Positions 34,408 through 42,381 of a stretch of 64,000 nucleotides of DNA are shown piece by piece. The stretch comes from Granulicella sp. WH15 (lineage in GTDB: Bacteria > Acidobacteriota > Terriglobia > Terriglobales > Acidobacteriaceae). Every line of letters starts with the position of its first letter. Positions within the stretch are counted from its first letter, which is position 1. Where the stretch lies: assembly GCF_009914315.1 (NCBI RefSeq), contig NZ_CP042596.1, positions 310,001 through 374,000 of the forward strand, read 5' to 3'. Below the pieces are notes generated by a model. The model saw nothing but the letters and a program-made list of their open reading frames with translations. It was not told the DNA's origin and did not search any database. Both the position numbers and the translations under genes were made by a program.

Positions 34408-35211
34408 ATGATTTCTTTTGTAAAGGCACATGCGTGCGGCAATGATTTTCTGATCCTCGAAGAGACCGTGGCGGCGGGCAAGCACGCTGCGTTGACGCGG
34501 AAGCTGTGCGCGCGTAACACCAGCATCGGCGCGGATGGAATCGAGTTCATCGAACGCCGCGCGAACGGCGAGTTCTTCCTGCGTCTGTTCAACGCGGACG
34601 GCAGCGAGGCCGAGCTTTCGGGCAACGGCACGCGTTGCGTGGCGGCGTGGCTGGCGCAGAGCGAGGGACTGAACGAGGTCGCGCTGGGCACGCACGGCGG
34701 CGTGCGCACCTGCAAGTTGATTGGCCGCAAGGGCGAGGAGTTCCTGATCGAGAGCGGCATGGGTGTGCCGCGCGTGATGCCCCGGACCATCGTGCTGGAC
34801 GGTGTGGGCGAGGTGCCGGGAGCCATGGTCAAGGTGGGCAACCCTCACTTCGTTCTCTTCGTGGACACGCCGGACTTCAGCGCGCACGGCCTCAGTTGGC
34901 AGGCGCTGGGCGAGAAGATCAGCGTCAGCCCGCTCTTCCCGCACGGGACCAATGTGGAGTTCGTCCATGTAAAGTCGGCGAGTGAGATCGAGTTCCGCAT
35001 CTTCGAGCGCGGCTGCGGGCCGACGACCTCTTCGGGCACCGGCACCTGCGCTTCTTCAGCGGCGTCGATTGCTCTGCGCGACGCCAACCCGGAGTTGACG
35101 GCGCTGGCCGAGGGTGGTGCGCAGTCGGTGGTGTGGCCCGCAAGAGGTGAGGCGATGCGTCTGACCGGGCCGGCAGAGATTATCTGCACGGGCGAGGTGC
35201 TGGGACTTTGA
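34408..35211 (+). CDS. dapF: Diaminopimelate epimerase-like protein with Ser in place of the second catalytic Cys
   Basis: The 267-residue protein has the DapF pseudo-twofold fold and its landmarks: HACGNDFLIL, SGNGTRC with catalytic Cys77, KVGNPHFVLFV, and the second loop RGCGPTTSSGTGTCASS. In known epimerases that loop reads T-x-A-C-G-T-G. Here the catalytic position is Ser209, with other Cys at 203 and 214. Either the lineage uses an altered mechanism or the protein is not a true epimerase. It overlaps the LD-carboxypeptidase gene (TTGA), placing it in muropeptide metabolism. Confidence 0.85.
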   Translation: MISFVKAHACGNDFLILEETVAAGKHAALTRKLCARNTSIGADGIEFIERRANGEFFLRLFNADGSEAELSGNGTRCVAAWLAQSEGLNEVALGTHGGVRTCKLIGRKGEEFLIESGMGVPRVMPRTIVLDGVGEVPGAMVKVGNPHFVLFVDTPDFSAHGLSWQALGEKISVSPLFPHGTNVEFVHVKSASEIEFRIFERGCGPTTSSGTGTCASSAASIALRDANPELTALAEGGAQSVVWPARGEAMRLTGPAEIICTGEVLGL

Positions 35212-36146
35212 TCCAGTTGAAGAAGCCAAAGGCGCTGAAGGCTGGGGCACGCGTTGCTGTCGTCTCCCCGGCCAGCGCCGCGCGGGCGGAGCTGGTCGAG
35301 ACCGGGATGCAGCATCTCCGCGAACTCGGCTACGCCCCCGTGTTATTTCCCAGCGCGCTGGCGCGGGGTCCGCTCTACTATGCGGGCACAGCGGAGCAGC
35401 GTGTGGCGGACCTGCACGCGGCGTTCGCGGACCCGTCCATCGACGCGATCCTGTGTACTCGAGGCGGCTGGGGATCAGCGGAGCTGCTGCCCCTGCTCGA
35501 TGCGGAGCTGATTCGAGCGCACGCAAAACCCTTCGTCGGCTACAGCGACCATACTTCGTTACATATATGGTTGCAGCAGGTAACCGGAATGGTTACTTTT
35601 TATGGTCCGATGGTCGCGGCTGACTTTTCTCGCCCGGACGGCGCGGAGATGACGAGCTGGCAGAACGCTCTGGCCGGCGCAGAGAGCTGGTCATTAGGAA
35701 GTGAGCAGGGCTTGCGGGCGTTAAGGCCTGGAACGACGGAAGGTGTGTTCACGGGTGGGTGCCTTTCGATCTTTGCCGAGGCTCTGGGCACGCCGTATGC
35801 GCCAGTGATGAAGGACAGCATCCTCTTCCTCGAGGACGTAGGAACGAAGCCTTACCAGTGGGATCGGATGCTGCTGCATCTGCGCTATGCGGGTGTGCTG
35901 GACGAGGTGCGTGGCATCGTCTTCGGTGATATGCGGCAGTGTTGCGCGCCCGAGGAGGACGCCTTGCTGGAGTCAGCTCTGCTGCATGCACTCCGCGATT
36001 TCAAAGGGCCGATTGCGATTGGATTGAAGAGTGGGCACGTAAGCGAGGGCAATGTAACGGTGCCTCTGGGCATACGGGCGCGGCTCGATCTCAAGAGCGT
36101 CGCAGGTCCGCGCGTAGAGTTTCTCGAGGCGGCGGTTACGGTTTAG
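35208..36146 (+). CDS. Muramoyltetrapeptide LD-carboxypeptidase, S66 family
   Basis: The 312-residue enzyme removes the terminal D-Ala from tetrapeptides during cell-wall recycling. It shows the S66 start VAVVSPASAARAE, the nucleophile region RGGWGSAELLPLLD with the catalytic Ser, HTSLHIWL, and the C-terminal catalytic His in KSGHVSEGNVTVPLG. No signal peptide is present, so it is cytoplasmic. The start is TTG at 35208, overlapping the preceding TGA; no ATG is available nearby. It sits between DapF-like and Mpl genes, a sensible recycling set. Confidence 0.92.
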   Translation: MIQLKKPKALKAGARVAVVSPASAARAELVETGMQHLRELGYAPVLFPSALARGPLYYAGTAEQRVADLHAAFADPSIDAILCTRGGWGSAELLPLLDAELIRAHAKPFVGYSDHTSLHIWLQQVTGMVTFYGPMVAADFSRPDGAEMTSWQNALAGAESWSLGSEQGLRALRPGTTEGVFTGGCLSIFAEALGTPYAPVMKDSILFLEDVGTKPYQWDRMLLHLRYAGVLDEVRGIVFGDMRQCCAPEEDALLESALLHALRDFKGPIAIGLKSGHVSEGNVTVPLGIRARLDLKSVAGPRVEFLEAAVTV

Positions 36147-36167
36147 GGTTTAGGTATAGGAGCGGCG

Positions 36168-37589
36168 ATGCAGGGCGGCAAACACATTCATCTGATTGGC
36201 ATCTGCGGCACGGCGATGGCCTCGCTGGCCGGTATGTTGCAGGCGGTAGGGCACCGGGTCACAGGCTCGGACAACGCCGCTTACCCGCCGATGAGCGAGC
36301 AGCTCGCGGCCATGAAGATCCCGGTGTACGAGCCGTATCGCGAGGCTAACCTTGAGCCAAGGCCGGACCTGGTGGTGGTGGGGAACGCGATCTCTCGCGG
36401 CAACGCCGAGCTGGAGTACGTGCTGGACCAGCGCATCCCGTTCTGCTCCATGGCGGCGATCCTGCACGATGAGTTCCTGCTGGGCCGCGAGCCGTTGGTG
36501 GTCGCGGGCACGCACGGCAAGACCACCACGACCAGTATGCTGGCGTGGATCTATGAAGTTGCTTCGCGTACTAATCCTGAGCTGGCACCTTCGTTCCTGA
36601 TCGGCGGCGTGGCCGAGAACTTCGGCACGAGCTTCATGGTGCGGGATACGCACCCGTTTCTGATCGAGGGCGATGAGTACGACACGGCCTTCTTCGACAA
36701 GGGGCCGAAGTTCCTGCACTACTTTCCCGACGCTGCCATCCTGACGCACGTGGAGTTCGATCACGCCGATATCTACGCGGATCTGCCCGCGGTGAAGACC
36801 GCGTTCAAGCGGCTGGTCAACCTGATTCCGCGGCGTGGGCGGTTAGTGGCTTTTGACGGAAGTGAAAACGTAACTGAATGTGTTGCAAAAGCATTTTGCA
36901 CTGTGGAGCGTTACGGATTCGCAGTAGACTCGCACTGGCGTGTAAGCGGGATGCGTCACGACGCAACGGGAACGCACTGGGAGATCGCACGCGCCGGAGA
37001 GCCCTTCGCCAGCATGACGCTGCCGATGCCGGGCGAGCATAACGCGCTGAATGCCACGGCTGCTGCGGCTCTGGCGGCGGGGCAGGGTGTGCCGGTGGCG
37101 GCCATCGTCGAGGCCATCGCGAGCTTCCGTAGCGTGAAGCGGCGTCTGGAGGTTCGCGCGGAGGTCGGCGGGATCACCGTGATCGACGACTTCGCGCATC
37201 ATCCGACGGCGATTCGTGAGACCCTGCGGGCGCTGCGAAGTGCCTATCCGGGGCGTCGCCTATGGGCGGTGCTGGAGCCGCGTTCGAACACGCTGCGGCG
37301 CAACGTCTTCGAGGACGCGCTGGTGGAGAGCCTGGCGCTGGCCGATGAGGTGGTGCTGGCGGCGGTCTACCAGTCGGGCAACATCCCAGAGGCGGAGCGT
37401 CTGGTGCCGGAGACGGTGGCTGCGCGGCTGCATGGGCAGGGAACGCCCGCAGAGGTGCACGAGGATGCAGCGGCGATTGTGGCGGCGATTGCGCCACGGC
37501 TGCTGAGCGGAGACGTGGTAGCGATTCTTTCCAACGGCGGCTTCGGCGGGATCTACCGCTTGCTACCCGAGGCTCTGGAGTCGCGCTAA
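36168..37589 (+). CDS. mpl: UDP-N-acetylmuramate:L-alanyl-gamma-D-glutamyl-meso-diaminopimelate ligase
   Basis: The 473-residue Mur-ligase family enzyme joins recycled tripeptide to UDP-MurNAc. It begins HIHLIGICGTAMASLAGML (Mpl/MurC-type dinucleotide-like strand). The ATP P-loop is GTHGKTTTTSMLAW, with the central motif DDFAHHPTAIRETL and the C-terminal FSNGGFGG-like end (ILSNGGFGGIY). The AMASLA form and length favour Mpl over MurC. It has a clear ribosome site (ataggag) and follows the LD-carboxypeptidase gene by 21 bp. Confidence 0.93.
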   Translation: MQGGKHIHLIGICGTAMASLAGMLQAVGHRVTGSDNAAYPPMSEQLAAMKIPVYEPYREANLEPRPDLVVVGNAISRGNAELEYVLDQRIPFCSMAAILHDEFLLGREPLVVAGTHGKTTTTSMLAWIYEVASRTNPELAPSFLIGGVAENFGTSFMVRDTHPFLIEGDEYDTAFFDKGPKFLHYFPDAAILTHVEFDHADIYADLPAVKTAFKRLVNLIPRRGRLVAFDGSENVTECVAKAFCTVERYGFAVDSHWRVSGMRHDATGTHWEIARAGEPFASMTLPMPGEHNALNATAAAALAAGQGVPVAAIVEAIASFRSVKRRLEVRAEVGGITVIDDFAHHPTAIRETLRALRSAYPGRRLWAVLEPRSNTLRRNVFEDALVESLALADEVVLAAVYQSGNIPEAERLVPETVAARLHGQGTPAEVHEDAAAIVAAIAPRLLSGDVVAILSNGGFGGIYRLLPEALESR

Positions 37590-37621
37590 AGCAACACGGG
37601 TGAGATATCCTTAACTACGGG

Positions 37622-38338
37622 ATGTTTTCAACTTTCAAGCTGCTGTTTGTGTATCTAACCCTGGGGCCGTTAGCCGGGATCGTGGGGATTCCATACTCGT
37701 TTTTGCGGCGAGACATCAGCCTCCTGTACCGGGTGGCGATGTGGATCGTACGCACCGGCCTGAACGCGGGCGGCATACGGGTGGAGGTCACGGGGCGGGA
37801 GAATATTCCCGCGGGCAAGAGCTGCATCTTTATGAGCAACCACGTCTCGAACCTCGACCCGCCGGTGCTGATGCCGATCCTGCCGGGGCGCTCGTCCGTG
37901 CTGCTGAAGAAGGAGCTGATGAGGATTCCGATCCTGGGCACGGCCATGCGCATGGGCAAGTTCGTGCCGGTGGAGCGCGGGTCGCGGCGGGAGGCGGCGC
38001 AGGCCAGCGTGCTGGCCGCTGGCGAGGCACTGCGCGAAGGGCTGCATATGCTGGTCTTTCCCGAGGGGACGCGATCGAAGGACGGCCATCTGGCGACCTT
38101 CAAAAAGGGGCCGTTCTATCTGGCCAAGGAGACCGGCGCGCCCATTGTGCCCATTGCGATCTCGGGCACCGAGCGGTTGATGCGCAAGGGGAGCGCGCTG
38201 ATTACGCCGGGCGTGGTGCGGGTGCAGATGCTGGCGGCCATCGAGCCGGAGGATTACCCAACGCGTGAAGCTCTGTTGGTGGCCGTGCGGCAGGCTATTG
38301 CGGATGCCCTGCCGAGCGAGATGAAGCCTCTGCTCTAG
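37622..38338 (+). CDS. plsC: 1-acyl-sn-glycerol-3-phosphate acyltransferase (PlsC family)
   Basis: The 238-residue membrane-associated enzyme makes phosphatidic acid from lysophosphatidic acid. It has an N-terminal hydrophobic anchor (residues 1-25), the HX4D active-site motif in NHVSNLDPP, the substrate motif FPEGTRSKDG, and GAPIVPIAISGTE. Length is typical. It follows mpl by 32 bp and is the last gene before the convergent tRNA. Confidence 0.93.
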   Translation: MFSTFKLLFVYLTLGPLAGIVGIPYSFLRRDISLLYRVAMWIVRTGLNAGGIRVEVTGRENIPAGKSCIFMSNHVSNLDPPVLMPILPGRSSVLLKKELMRIPILGTAMRMGKFVPVERGSRREAAQASVLAAGEALREGLHMLVFPEGTRSKDGHLATFKKGPFYLAKETGAPIVPIAISGTERLMRKGSALITPGVVRVQMLAAIEPEDYPTREALLVAVRQAIADALPSEMKPLL

Positions 38339-38371
38339 CTGCCTAAAGCGTCGTGCAAGTTCTAGAAAAAT

Positions 38372-38456
38372 TGGTGCGAAAGGGGGGACTTGAACCCCCA
38401 CGGATTGCTCCGCCAGATCCTAAGTCTGGTGCGTCTGCCAATTTCGCCACTTTCGC
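38372..38456 (-). tRNA. tRNA-Leu (anticodon UAG)
   Basis: The 85-base gene reads on the minus strand. The acceptor stem is GCGAAAG/CTTTCGC with discriminator A and an encoded CCA. The anticodon stem is CCAGA/TCTGG with loop CTTAGGA, giving anticodon TAG. A short leucine-type variable arm is present, and the T arm is GGGGG-TTCAAGT-CCCCC. It converges with plsC. Confidence 0.96.
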
Positions 38457-38670
38457 ACGGTGGTTCCAGCGGCGGCTCGATACCGCATGGACAAGTTAAT
38501 TGTACCGTGCCAACCGGGCTGCTCTCCGGCGCTCTGGCTTTTCGTTGTTTTTTTATGTTAGAACCTCTCGGCAGGGTGGTGGGAGTGCATCTCAATGCCA
38601 GCGGAGCGTATCAATGGCCCGCGCCTGAGTTTTATACCCCGGAAAGTTCTGGAAACTTCAAGGAGAAGCA

Positions 38671-40137
38671 ATGGAAAAGGGAAGCTGCGATATCGGCCTG
38701 ATCGGCCTGGCCGTGATGGGACAGAATCTGGTCCTGAACATGAACGACCACGGGTTCAAGGTGGCCGTTTTTAACCGCACTGTCTCCAAGGTGGATGACT
38801 TTCTCAACGACGAGGCCAAGGGAACGCCGATCGCCGGTGCTCACTCGATCGAGGAGCTGTGCGGCCTGCTGAAGTCGCCGCGGCGCGTGATGCTGATGGT
38901 GAAGGCGGGCGAGATCGTGGACCACACCATCGAGCAGATTGTGCCCTTCCTCGAAAAGGGCGACATTATCATCGACGGTGGCAACTCGCTCTACACCGAC
39001 TCGACCCGGAGGACGAAGGAGCTGGCGGAGAAGGGGATTCTGTTCATCGGCACGGGCGTCTCGGGTGGTGAGGAGGGTGCGCGGTTCGGCCCGTCGATCA
39101 TGCCCGGCGGCAACCCCGCCGCGTGGCCGCACGTGAAGGATATCTTCCAGGCCATCGCGGCCAAGGTGGAGGACGGCACGCCGTGCTGCGACTGGGTGGG
39201 CGAGGACGGCGCGGGCCACTACGTGAAGATGGTCCACAACGGTATCGAGTACGGCGACATGCAACTGATCGGCGAGGCTTACCAGCTCTTGCAGGACGGG
39301 CTGGGGCTGACGCCGGACGAACTGGCCGAGGTCTTCACCGACTGGAACAAGGGCGAGCTGGACAGCTTCCTGATCGAGATTACGGCGAAGATCTTCGCCA
39401 AGAAGGACGACGACGGCAAGACCCCGATGGTGGACGTGATCCTGGACACGGCCGGGCAAAAGGGCACGGGCAAGTGGACGGCGATCGCGGCACTGGACGT
39501 GGGGATGCCGCTGACGTTGATCGGCGAGAGTGTCTTTGCGCGCTGCCTCTCCGCGATCAAGGAGCAGCGCATGCAGGCTGCGAAGGTGCTGACCGGACCG
39601 GCGAAGCAGACCATCAGCCCGGAGCACAAGGCGGAGTTCATCGAAGAGGTGCGGCGGGCGCTCTACTGCTCCAAGATCATCAGCTACGCGCAGGGTTACA
39701 TGCTGCTGCGCGCCGCCGAAAAAGAGCAGGGTTGGACCTTGAACATGGGTGGCGTGGCGCTGATGTGGCGCGGTGGCTGCATCATTCGCTCGGCGTTCCT
39801 GGGCGACATCAAGAAAGCCTTCGACAAGGACCCGAAGCTGGAGAATCTGCTGCTGGCCGAGTTCTTCTCGAGTGCTCTGAACAAGTACGAGGCGAGCTGG
39901 CGCAAGGCACAGATCCACGCGGTTGAGATGGGCGTGCCGACGCCCGCGTTTTCGAGTGCGCTGGCGTTCTACGACGGCTACCGCACGGAACGTTTGCCCG
40001 CGAACCTGTTGCAGGCTCAGCGCGACTTCTTCGGCGCGCATACGTACGAGCGTGTGGACAAGCCCCGGGGCGAGTTCTTCCACACCAACTGGACCGGGCA
40101 CGGAGGGCGGGTCGCTTCTTCTACCTATAACGCGTAG
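38671..40137 (+). CDS. gnd: 6-phosphogluconate dehydrogenase, decarboxylating
   Basis: The 488-residue enzyme oxidises 6-phosphogluconate to ribulose-5-phosphate in the pentose phosphate pathway. The dinucleotide motif is GLIGLAVMGQNLVLNM, with FNRT as the NADP-contact turn. The substrate loop IGTGVSGGEEGARFGPSIMP and the catalytic Lys helix GHYVKMVHNGIEYGDMQ are intact. Length is that of the long (dimeric) form. The ribosome site caaggag is good. A zwf gene lies 18 kb away. A repeat element begins right after its stop. Confidence 0.96.
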   Translation: MEKGSCDIGLIGLAVMGQNLVLNMNDHGFKVAVFNRTVSKVDDFLNDEAKGTPIAGAHSIEELCGLLKSPRRVMLMVKAGEIVDHTIEQIVPFLEKGDIIIDGGNSLYTDSTRRTKELAEKGILFIGTGVSGGEEGARFGPSIMPGGNPAAWPHVKDIFQAIAAKVEDGTPCCDWVGEDGAGHYVKMVHNGIEYGDMQLIGEAYQLLQDGLGLTPDELAEVFTDWNKGELDSFLIEITAKIFAKKDDDGKTPMVDVILDTAGQKGTGKWTAIAALDVGMPLTLIGESVFARCLSAIKEQRMQAAKVLTGPAKQTISPEHKAEFIEEVRRALYCSKIISYAQGYMLLRAAEKEQGWTLNMGGVALMWRGGCIIRSAFLGDIKKAFDKDPKLENLLLAEFFSSALNKYEASWRKAQIHAVEMGVPTPAFSSALAFYDGYRTERLPANLLQAQRDFFGAHTYERVDKPRGEFFHTNWTGHGGRVASSTYNA

Positions 40138-40139
40138 AG

Positions 40140-40272
40140 GGGGCGTTCACAGGCCTTTCCAGAGTTTCGCGCGGTCCTCGCGCTGGTCGGAAGAGATTTC
40201 TCTTCCGACCAGCGGGAGACCCCATGCGAATCATTCCCCCATACCGTCCCGAGAACCGCACGAAGTGCCCTA
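40140..40272 (+). repeat. Intergenic multi-hairpin element, copy 7 (short A, B, C)
   Basis: A is reduced to GGCGT-tcac-AGGCC-TTTCC. The B stem is extended: 16 perfect pairs, 40181-40196 with 40199-40214. C carries GCAC-gaa-GTGC and the terminal CCCTAG, whose CTA (40270-40272) is the stop codon of the converging small membrane-protein gene. Confidence 0.85.
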
Positions 40273-40545
40273 GCGAAGGTGCTGCCAGGCGTCCCAGACG
40301 TAGGTGCCGACGATGCTGGCGGTGGCCAGTCCGGCCGCGCCTCCAAAGAGGTTCACGATCGGGGTCAGACGGTTGACGCGGCGGACAAGGTCCTGTTGCT
40401 CATTCTGTTCGTTAGTGTTGACGCCTTCGCTGAGGAAAAGCTGTTCATCCTCATAACGGGTGAGTTGGCCGCGATACACGAGCAGCGCCAGGAAGCAGGC
40501 TGCCAGTACCGCCCAGACGGTGAGCAAGATCTGGTTCGTGCTCAT
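40270..40545 (-). CDS. Small membrane protein of unknown function (91 aa)
   Basis: The protein has a hydrophobic N-terminal segment (residues 6-24, LLTVWAVLAACFLALLVY), a charged middle (RYEDEQLF to QQDLVRRVNR) and a second hydrophobic segment near 66-84 (GGAAGLATASIVGTYVW). It is likely a two-span inner-membrane protein. The ATG at 40545 has a strong ribosome site (ggaggatccat). The stop codon comes from the repeat element. It reads in the same direction as the next small gene. I do not recognise a family. Confidence 0.7.
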   Translation of the reverse strand: MSTNQILLTVWAVLAACFLALLVYRGQLTRYEDEQLFLSEGVNTNEQNEQQDLVRRVNRLTPIVNLFGGAAGLATASIVGTYVWDAWQHLR

Positions 40546-40734
40546 ATGGATCCTCCCCCCTTGTCGGGGTGCAACGTTGGTCGGCCGGTCCGGGATACAG
40601 GGCGGGCGGGTGAAACTCGCGACCAGGGGAGGGGGGAGTTTCGCGGGCCCGGAGGGTACACTGGGCCGTCCGGCTGGAAGCATACGCCTGTTGGGGAGCG
40701 GTGCGCTACGGAATTTGCGATTATTTTGCGGGAA

Positions 40735-40902
40735 TCAGTGCGCCATCAGATGGAAGACGTAGGCGACGGTGGCCATGGCTCCGAGCGCGATCAGGATAAG
40801 GCCGAGAATGAAGAAAGCAGCCTGCTTACGCGCCTTTTCGGTCGGCTGGGTGATGCCGAAGGTGTTGATGAAGGCATCGGCGAGGAAGTAGAGCAGAGCC
40901 AT
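40735..40902 (-). CDS. Small membrane protein of unknown function (55 aa)
   Basis: From the ATG at 40902 the product MALLYFLADAFINTFG... has a short amphipathic start, a TQPTEKARKQA turn and one strong hydrophobic segment (AAFFILGLILIALGAMAT) before HLMAH. It could be a single-span or hairpin membrane peptide. It is followed by the 91-residue membrane protein in the same direction, with 189 bp between them that hold nothing I recognise beyond a G-rich stretch. Coding status rests on the membrane-protein-like composition. Confidence 0.55.
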   Translation of the reverse strand: MALLYFLADAFINTFGITQPTEKARKQAAFFILGLILIALGAMATVAYVFHLMAH

Positions 40903-40984
40903 GGACCCATTATGCGGGCAGCGGTGCAGGCTTTGCATCCATTTTCTGGCGGGCGCATCTAGAATTTTGTGAGTGTTAATCGGC

Positions 40985-41013
40985 TTGCTGTGCGTGTTGC
41001 CGAGGAATACACT
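40985..41013 (+). promoter_or_regulatory. Candidate sigma-70-type promoter for the Fe-S carrier gene
   Basis: TTGCTG (40985-40990) and TACACT (41008-41013) are separated by 17 bp and lie 50 bp upstream of the ATG at 41064. A ribosome site (aaggaga) follows. Confidence 0.35.
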
Positions 41014-41063
41014 TGAATGCAGACATATTTTGTCGCATATGCCGTTTCTAAGGAGAGTCATCC

Positions 41064-41444
41064 ATGTCCACCGCTACTGTTACCCCCGAGGTTGTTGAAG
41101 CGCCGGCAGCGGCCGTCAAGCCGGTTGTGCTGACCGCCCAGGCGATCGCCAAGGTTCGGGAGATCATGTCGACGCAGGATCCAATTCCTGCCGGGCTGCG
41201 CATCGGCGTCGTCGGCGGCGGATGTTCGGGCTTCCAGTACTCGATGTCGTTCGAGAACGCGAGCGGCATGATGGACAAGGTGATGAAGTTCGACGACCTG
41301 AAGGTCTTCGTGGACGCGACCAGCGCCATGTACCTGAACGGCTGCGTGGTCGACTACGTCGAGACGCTCGAGGCCGCCGGCTTCAAGTTCGAGAACCCGA
41401 CCGTGAAGAGCACCTGCGGCTGCGGCTCCAGCTTCAGCGTCTAA
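41064..41444 (+). CDS. A-type iron-sulfur cluster carrier (IscA/SufA/ErpA family)
   Basis: The 126-residue protein carries Fe-S clusters to apo-enzymes. It has the three family cysteines: GGGCSGFQY and the C-terminal CGCGSSFSV pair. The LTAQAIAKVREIM helix and RIGVVGGGCSG strand are typical. A ~20-residue Ala/Pro/Val N-terminal extension precedes the domain. IscA, SufA and ErpA cannot be separated by sequence alone without neighbours. It is monocistronic, with its own promoter and terminator. Confidence 0.92.
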   Translation: MSTATVTPEVVEAPAAAVKPVVLTAQAIAKVREIMSTQDPIPAGLRIGVVGGGCSGFQYSMSFENASGMMDKVMKFDDLKVFVDATSAMYLNGCVVDYVETLEAAGFKFENPTVKSTCGCGSSFSV

Positions 41445-41470
41445 ATTCGATTTCAGGTTCCATATTGAAG

Positions 41471-41508
41471 AGCACCGCCGGCCCACTTCGGGCTGGCGGT
41501 GCTTTTTC
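41471..41508 (+). terminator. Rho-independent terminator after the Fe-S carrier gene
   Basis: AGCACCGCCGGCCC and GGGCTGGCGGTGCT pair over 14 positions (one G-U) around an ACTTC loop, followed by TTTTTC. It lies 27 bp after the stop. Confidence 0.92.
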
Positions 41509-41530
41509 ATTTTGAGGTCGGTTATTCTGC

Positions 41531-41570
41531 TTGACGATTATTCGGAATCCGATATATCGTTTTTCGAATA
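41531..41570 (+). promoter_or_regulatory. padR promoter with nested palindromic operator
   Basis: TTGACG (41531-41536) and TATATC (41553-41558) form a promoter with 16-bp spacing. A perfect CGATATATCG overlaps the -10, flanked symmetrically by TATTCG and CGAATA (outer arms 20 bp apart). The expected start site is only about 5 bp from the ATG at 41570, so the mRNA is probably leaderless. Self-repression by the PadR product is likely. Confidence 0.55.
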
Positions 41571-41920
41571 TGAAGCCTGACGTCGCAAAACATCTACCGC
41601 TTTCCCCTGCTACTCTTCACGTTCTGCTGGCGCTCAGCAGTGGCGATCTGCACGGATACGGAATCATGCTCGCGGTGGCTCGCCAGGCGGGTGGCCAGTA
41701 CAAGATTGGGCCGGGAACTCTCTATGACAACCTCAAAAAGCTAATGAGTGCCGGTTTAATCGAAGACTCGCAAGGGGAGGCTTCGGACGCACAGGCGCGT
41801 CGGACCTACCACCTGAACGAGTTGGGAGGCGAGGTGCTGGCCGCGGAGATCGAGCGTCTGGATGGGGTGTTGCGCGAGGCGCGGCGGAGTTTACGCCTGC
41901 ACGAGGAAGAGCAGGCATGA
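41570..41920 (+). CDS. PadR-family transcriptional regulator
   Basis: The 116-residue protein is a winged-helix PadR repressor (HVLLALSSGDLHGYGIML, GPGTLYDNLKKLMSAGLIE, RRTYHLNELGGEVLAAEI) with a short C-terminal dimerisation helix. The ATG at 41570 is chosen because the promoter lies immediately upstream; no ribosome site is present. It overlaps the next gene as ATGA. PadR proteins usually control a neighbouring transporter or membrane gene, here the small membrane protein and perhaps the TlpA-like gene. Confidence 0.9.
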   Translation: MKPDVAKHLPLSPATLHVLLALSSGDLHGYGIMLAVARQAGGQYKIGPGTLYDNLKKLMSAGLIEDSQGEASDAQARRTYHLNELGGEVLAAEIERLDGVLREARRSLRLHEEEQA

Positions 41921-42381
41921 CGGGCCGAGGCTGGCTGTATGGGGTGATCCTATGGCTGCATCCGGCGGCGTTCCGGAGCGAGTTTGGCGGCGAGATGGCG
42001 CGGGACTTTGAGGAGGCCGTGCAGCAGTTTGGAGCGTTGGCGATCTACCGCGATGCTTTGGTTTCGCTGGTGAGACAGTGGGCGGTGCGATCTTCCTCCG
42101 AGGCGATGGAGCGGAGAGCTGTGGCTCTTCCTTCGCTGCTCGGCGGCCAGTACGTGGCAGTAGCCGAGCGAGGATTGACGTTGCTCGACCTGATGCAGGG
42201 AGCGGTTCTGGCGACGGTGGTGGTCGGAGCCTTTGGGGTAGCGATACATCCGGCTACCGAAGAGTTCCTCTCGGTCCGCCTGCATCACGACGCTGCGCTG
42301 AGCCGGAGACTCAATCCCGCGCCCGGTGTGGTGAGACATCGCACAAACCCGTTACGGGGAGGGCAGCATGGCCGGTATTAG
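41917..42381 (+). CDS. Small protein partnered with PadR, one membrane segment (154 aa)
   Basis: The N-terminal half (LYGVILWLHPAAFRSEFGGEMARDF) resembles the cytoplasmic start of acidobacterial PadR-linked ABC permeases. The protein stops after one hydrophobic segment (GAVLATVVVGAFGVAI) and a basic tail, so no permease domain follows. It may be a relic or a stand-alone regulator. It is translationally coupled to padR and overlaps the next start by 14 bp. Confidence 0.65.
   Translation: MTGRGWLYGVILWLHPAAFRSEFGGEMARDFEEAVQQFGALAIYRDALVSLVRQWAVRSSSEAMERRAVALPSLLGGQYVAVAERGLTLLDLMQGAVLATVVVGAFGVAIHPATEEFLSVRLHHDAALSRRLNPAPGVVRHRTNPLRGGQHGRY

Noticed and set aside
40600..40660. GAAACTC/GAGTTTC inverted repeat in a G-rich gap between the two small membrane genes
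   Set aside because: Arms are only 7 bp with a long loop; too weak to call.
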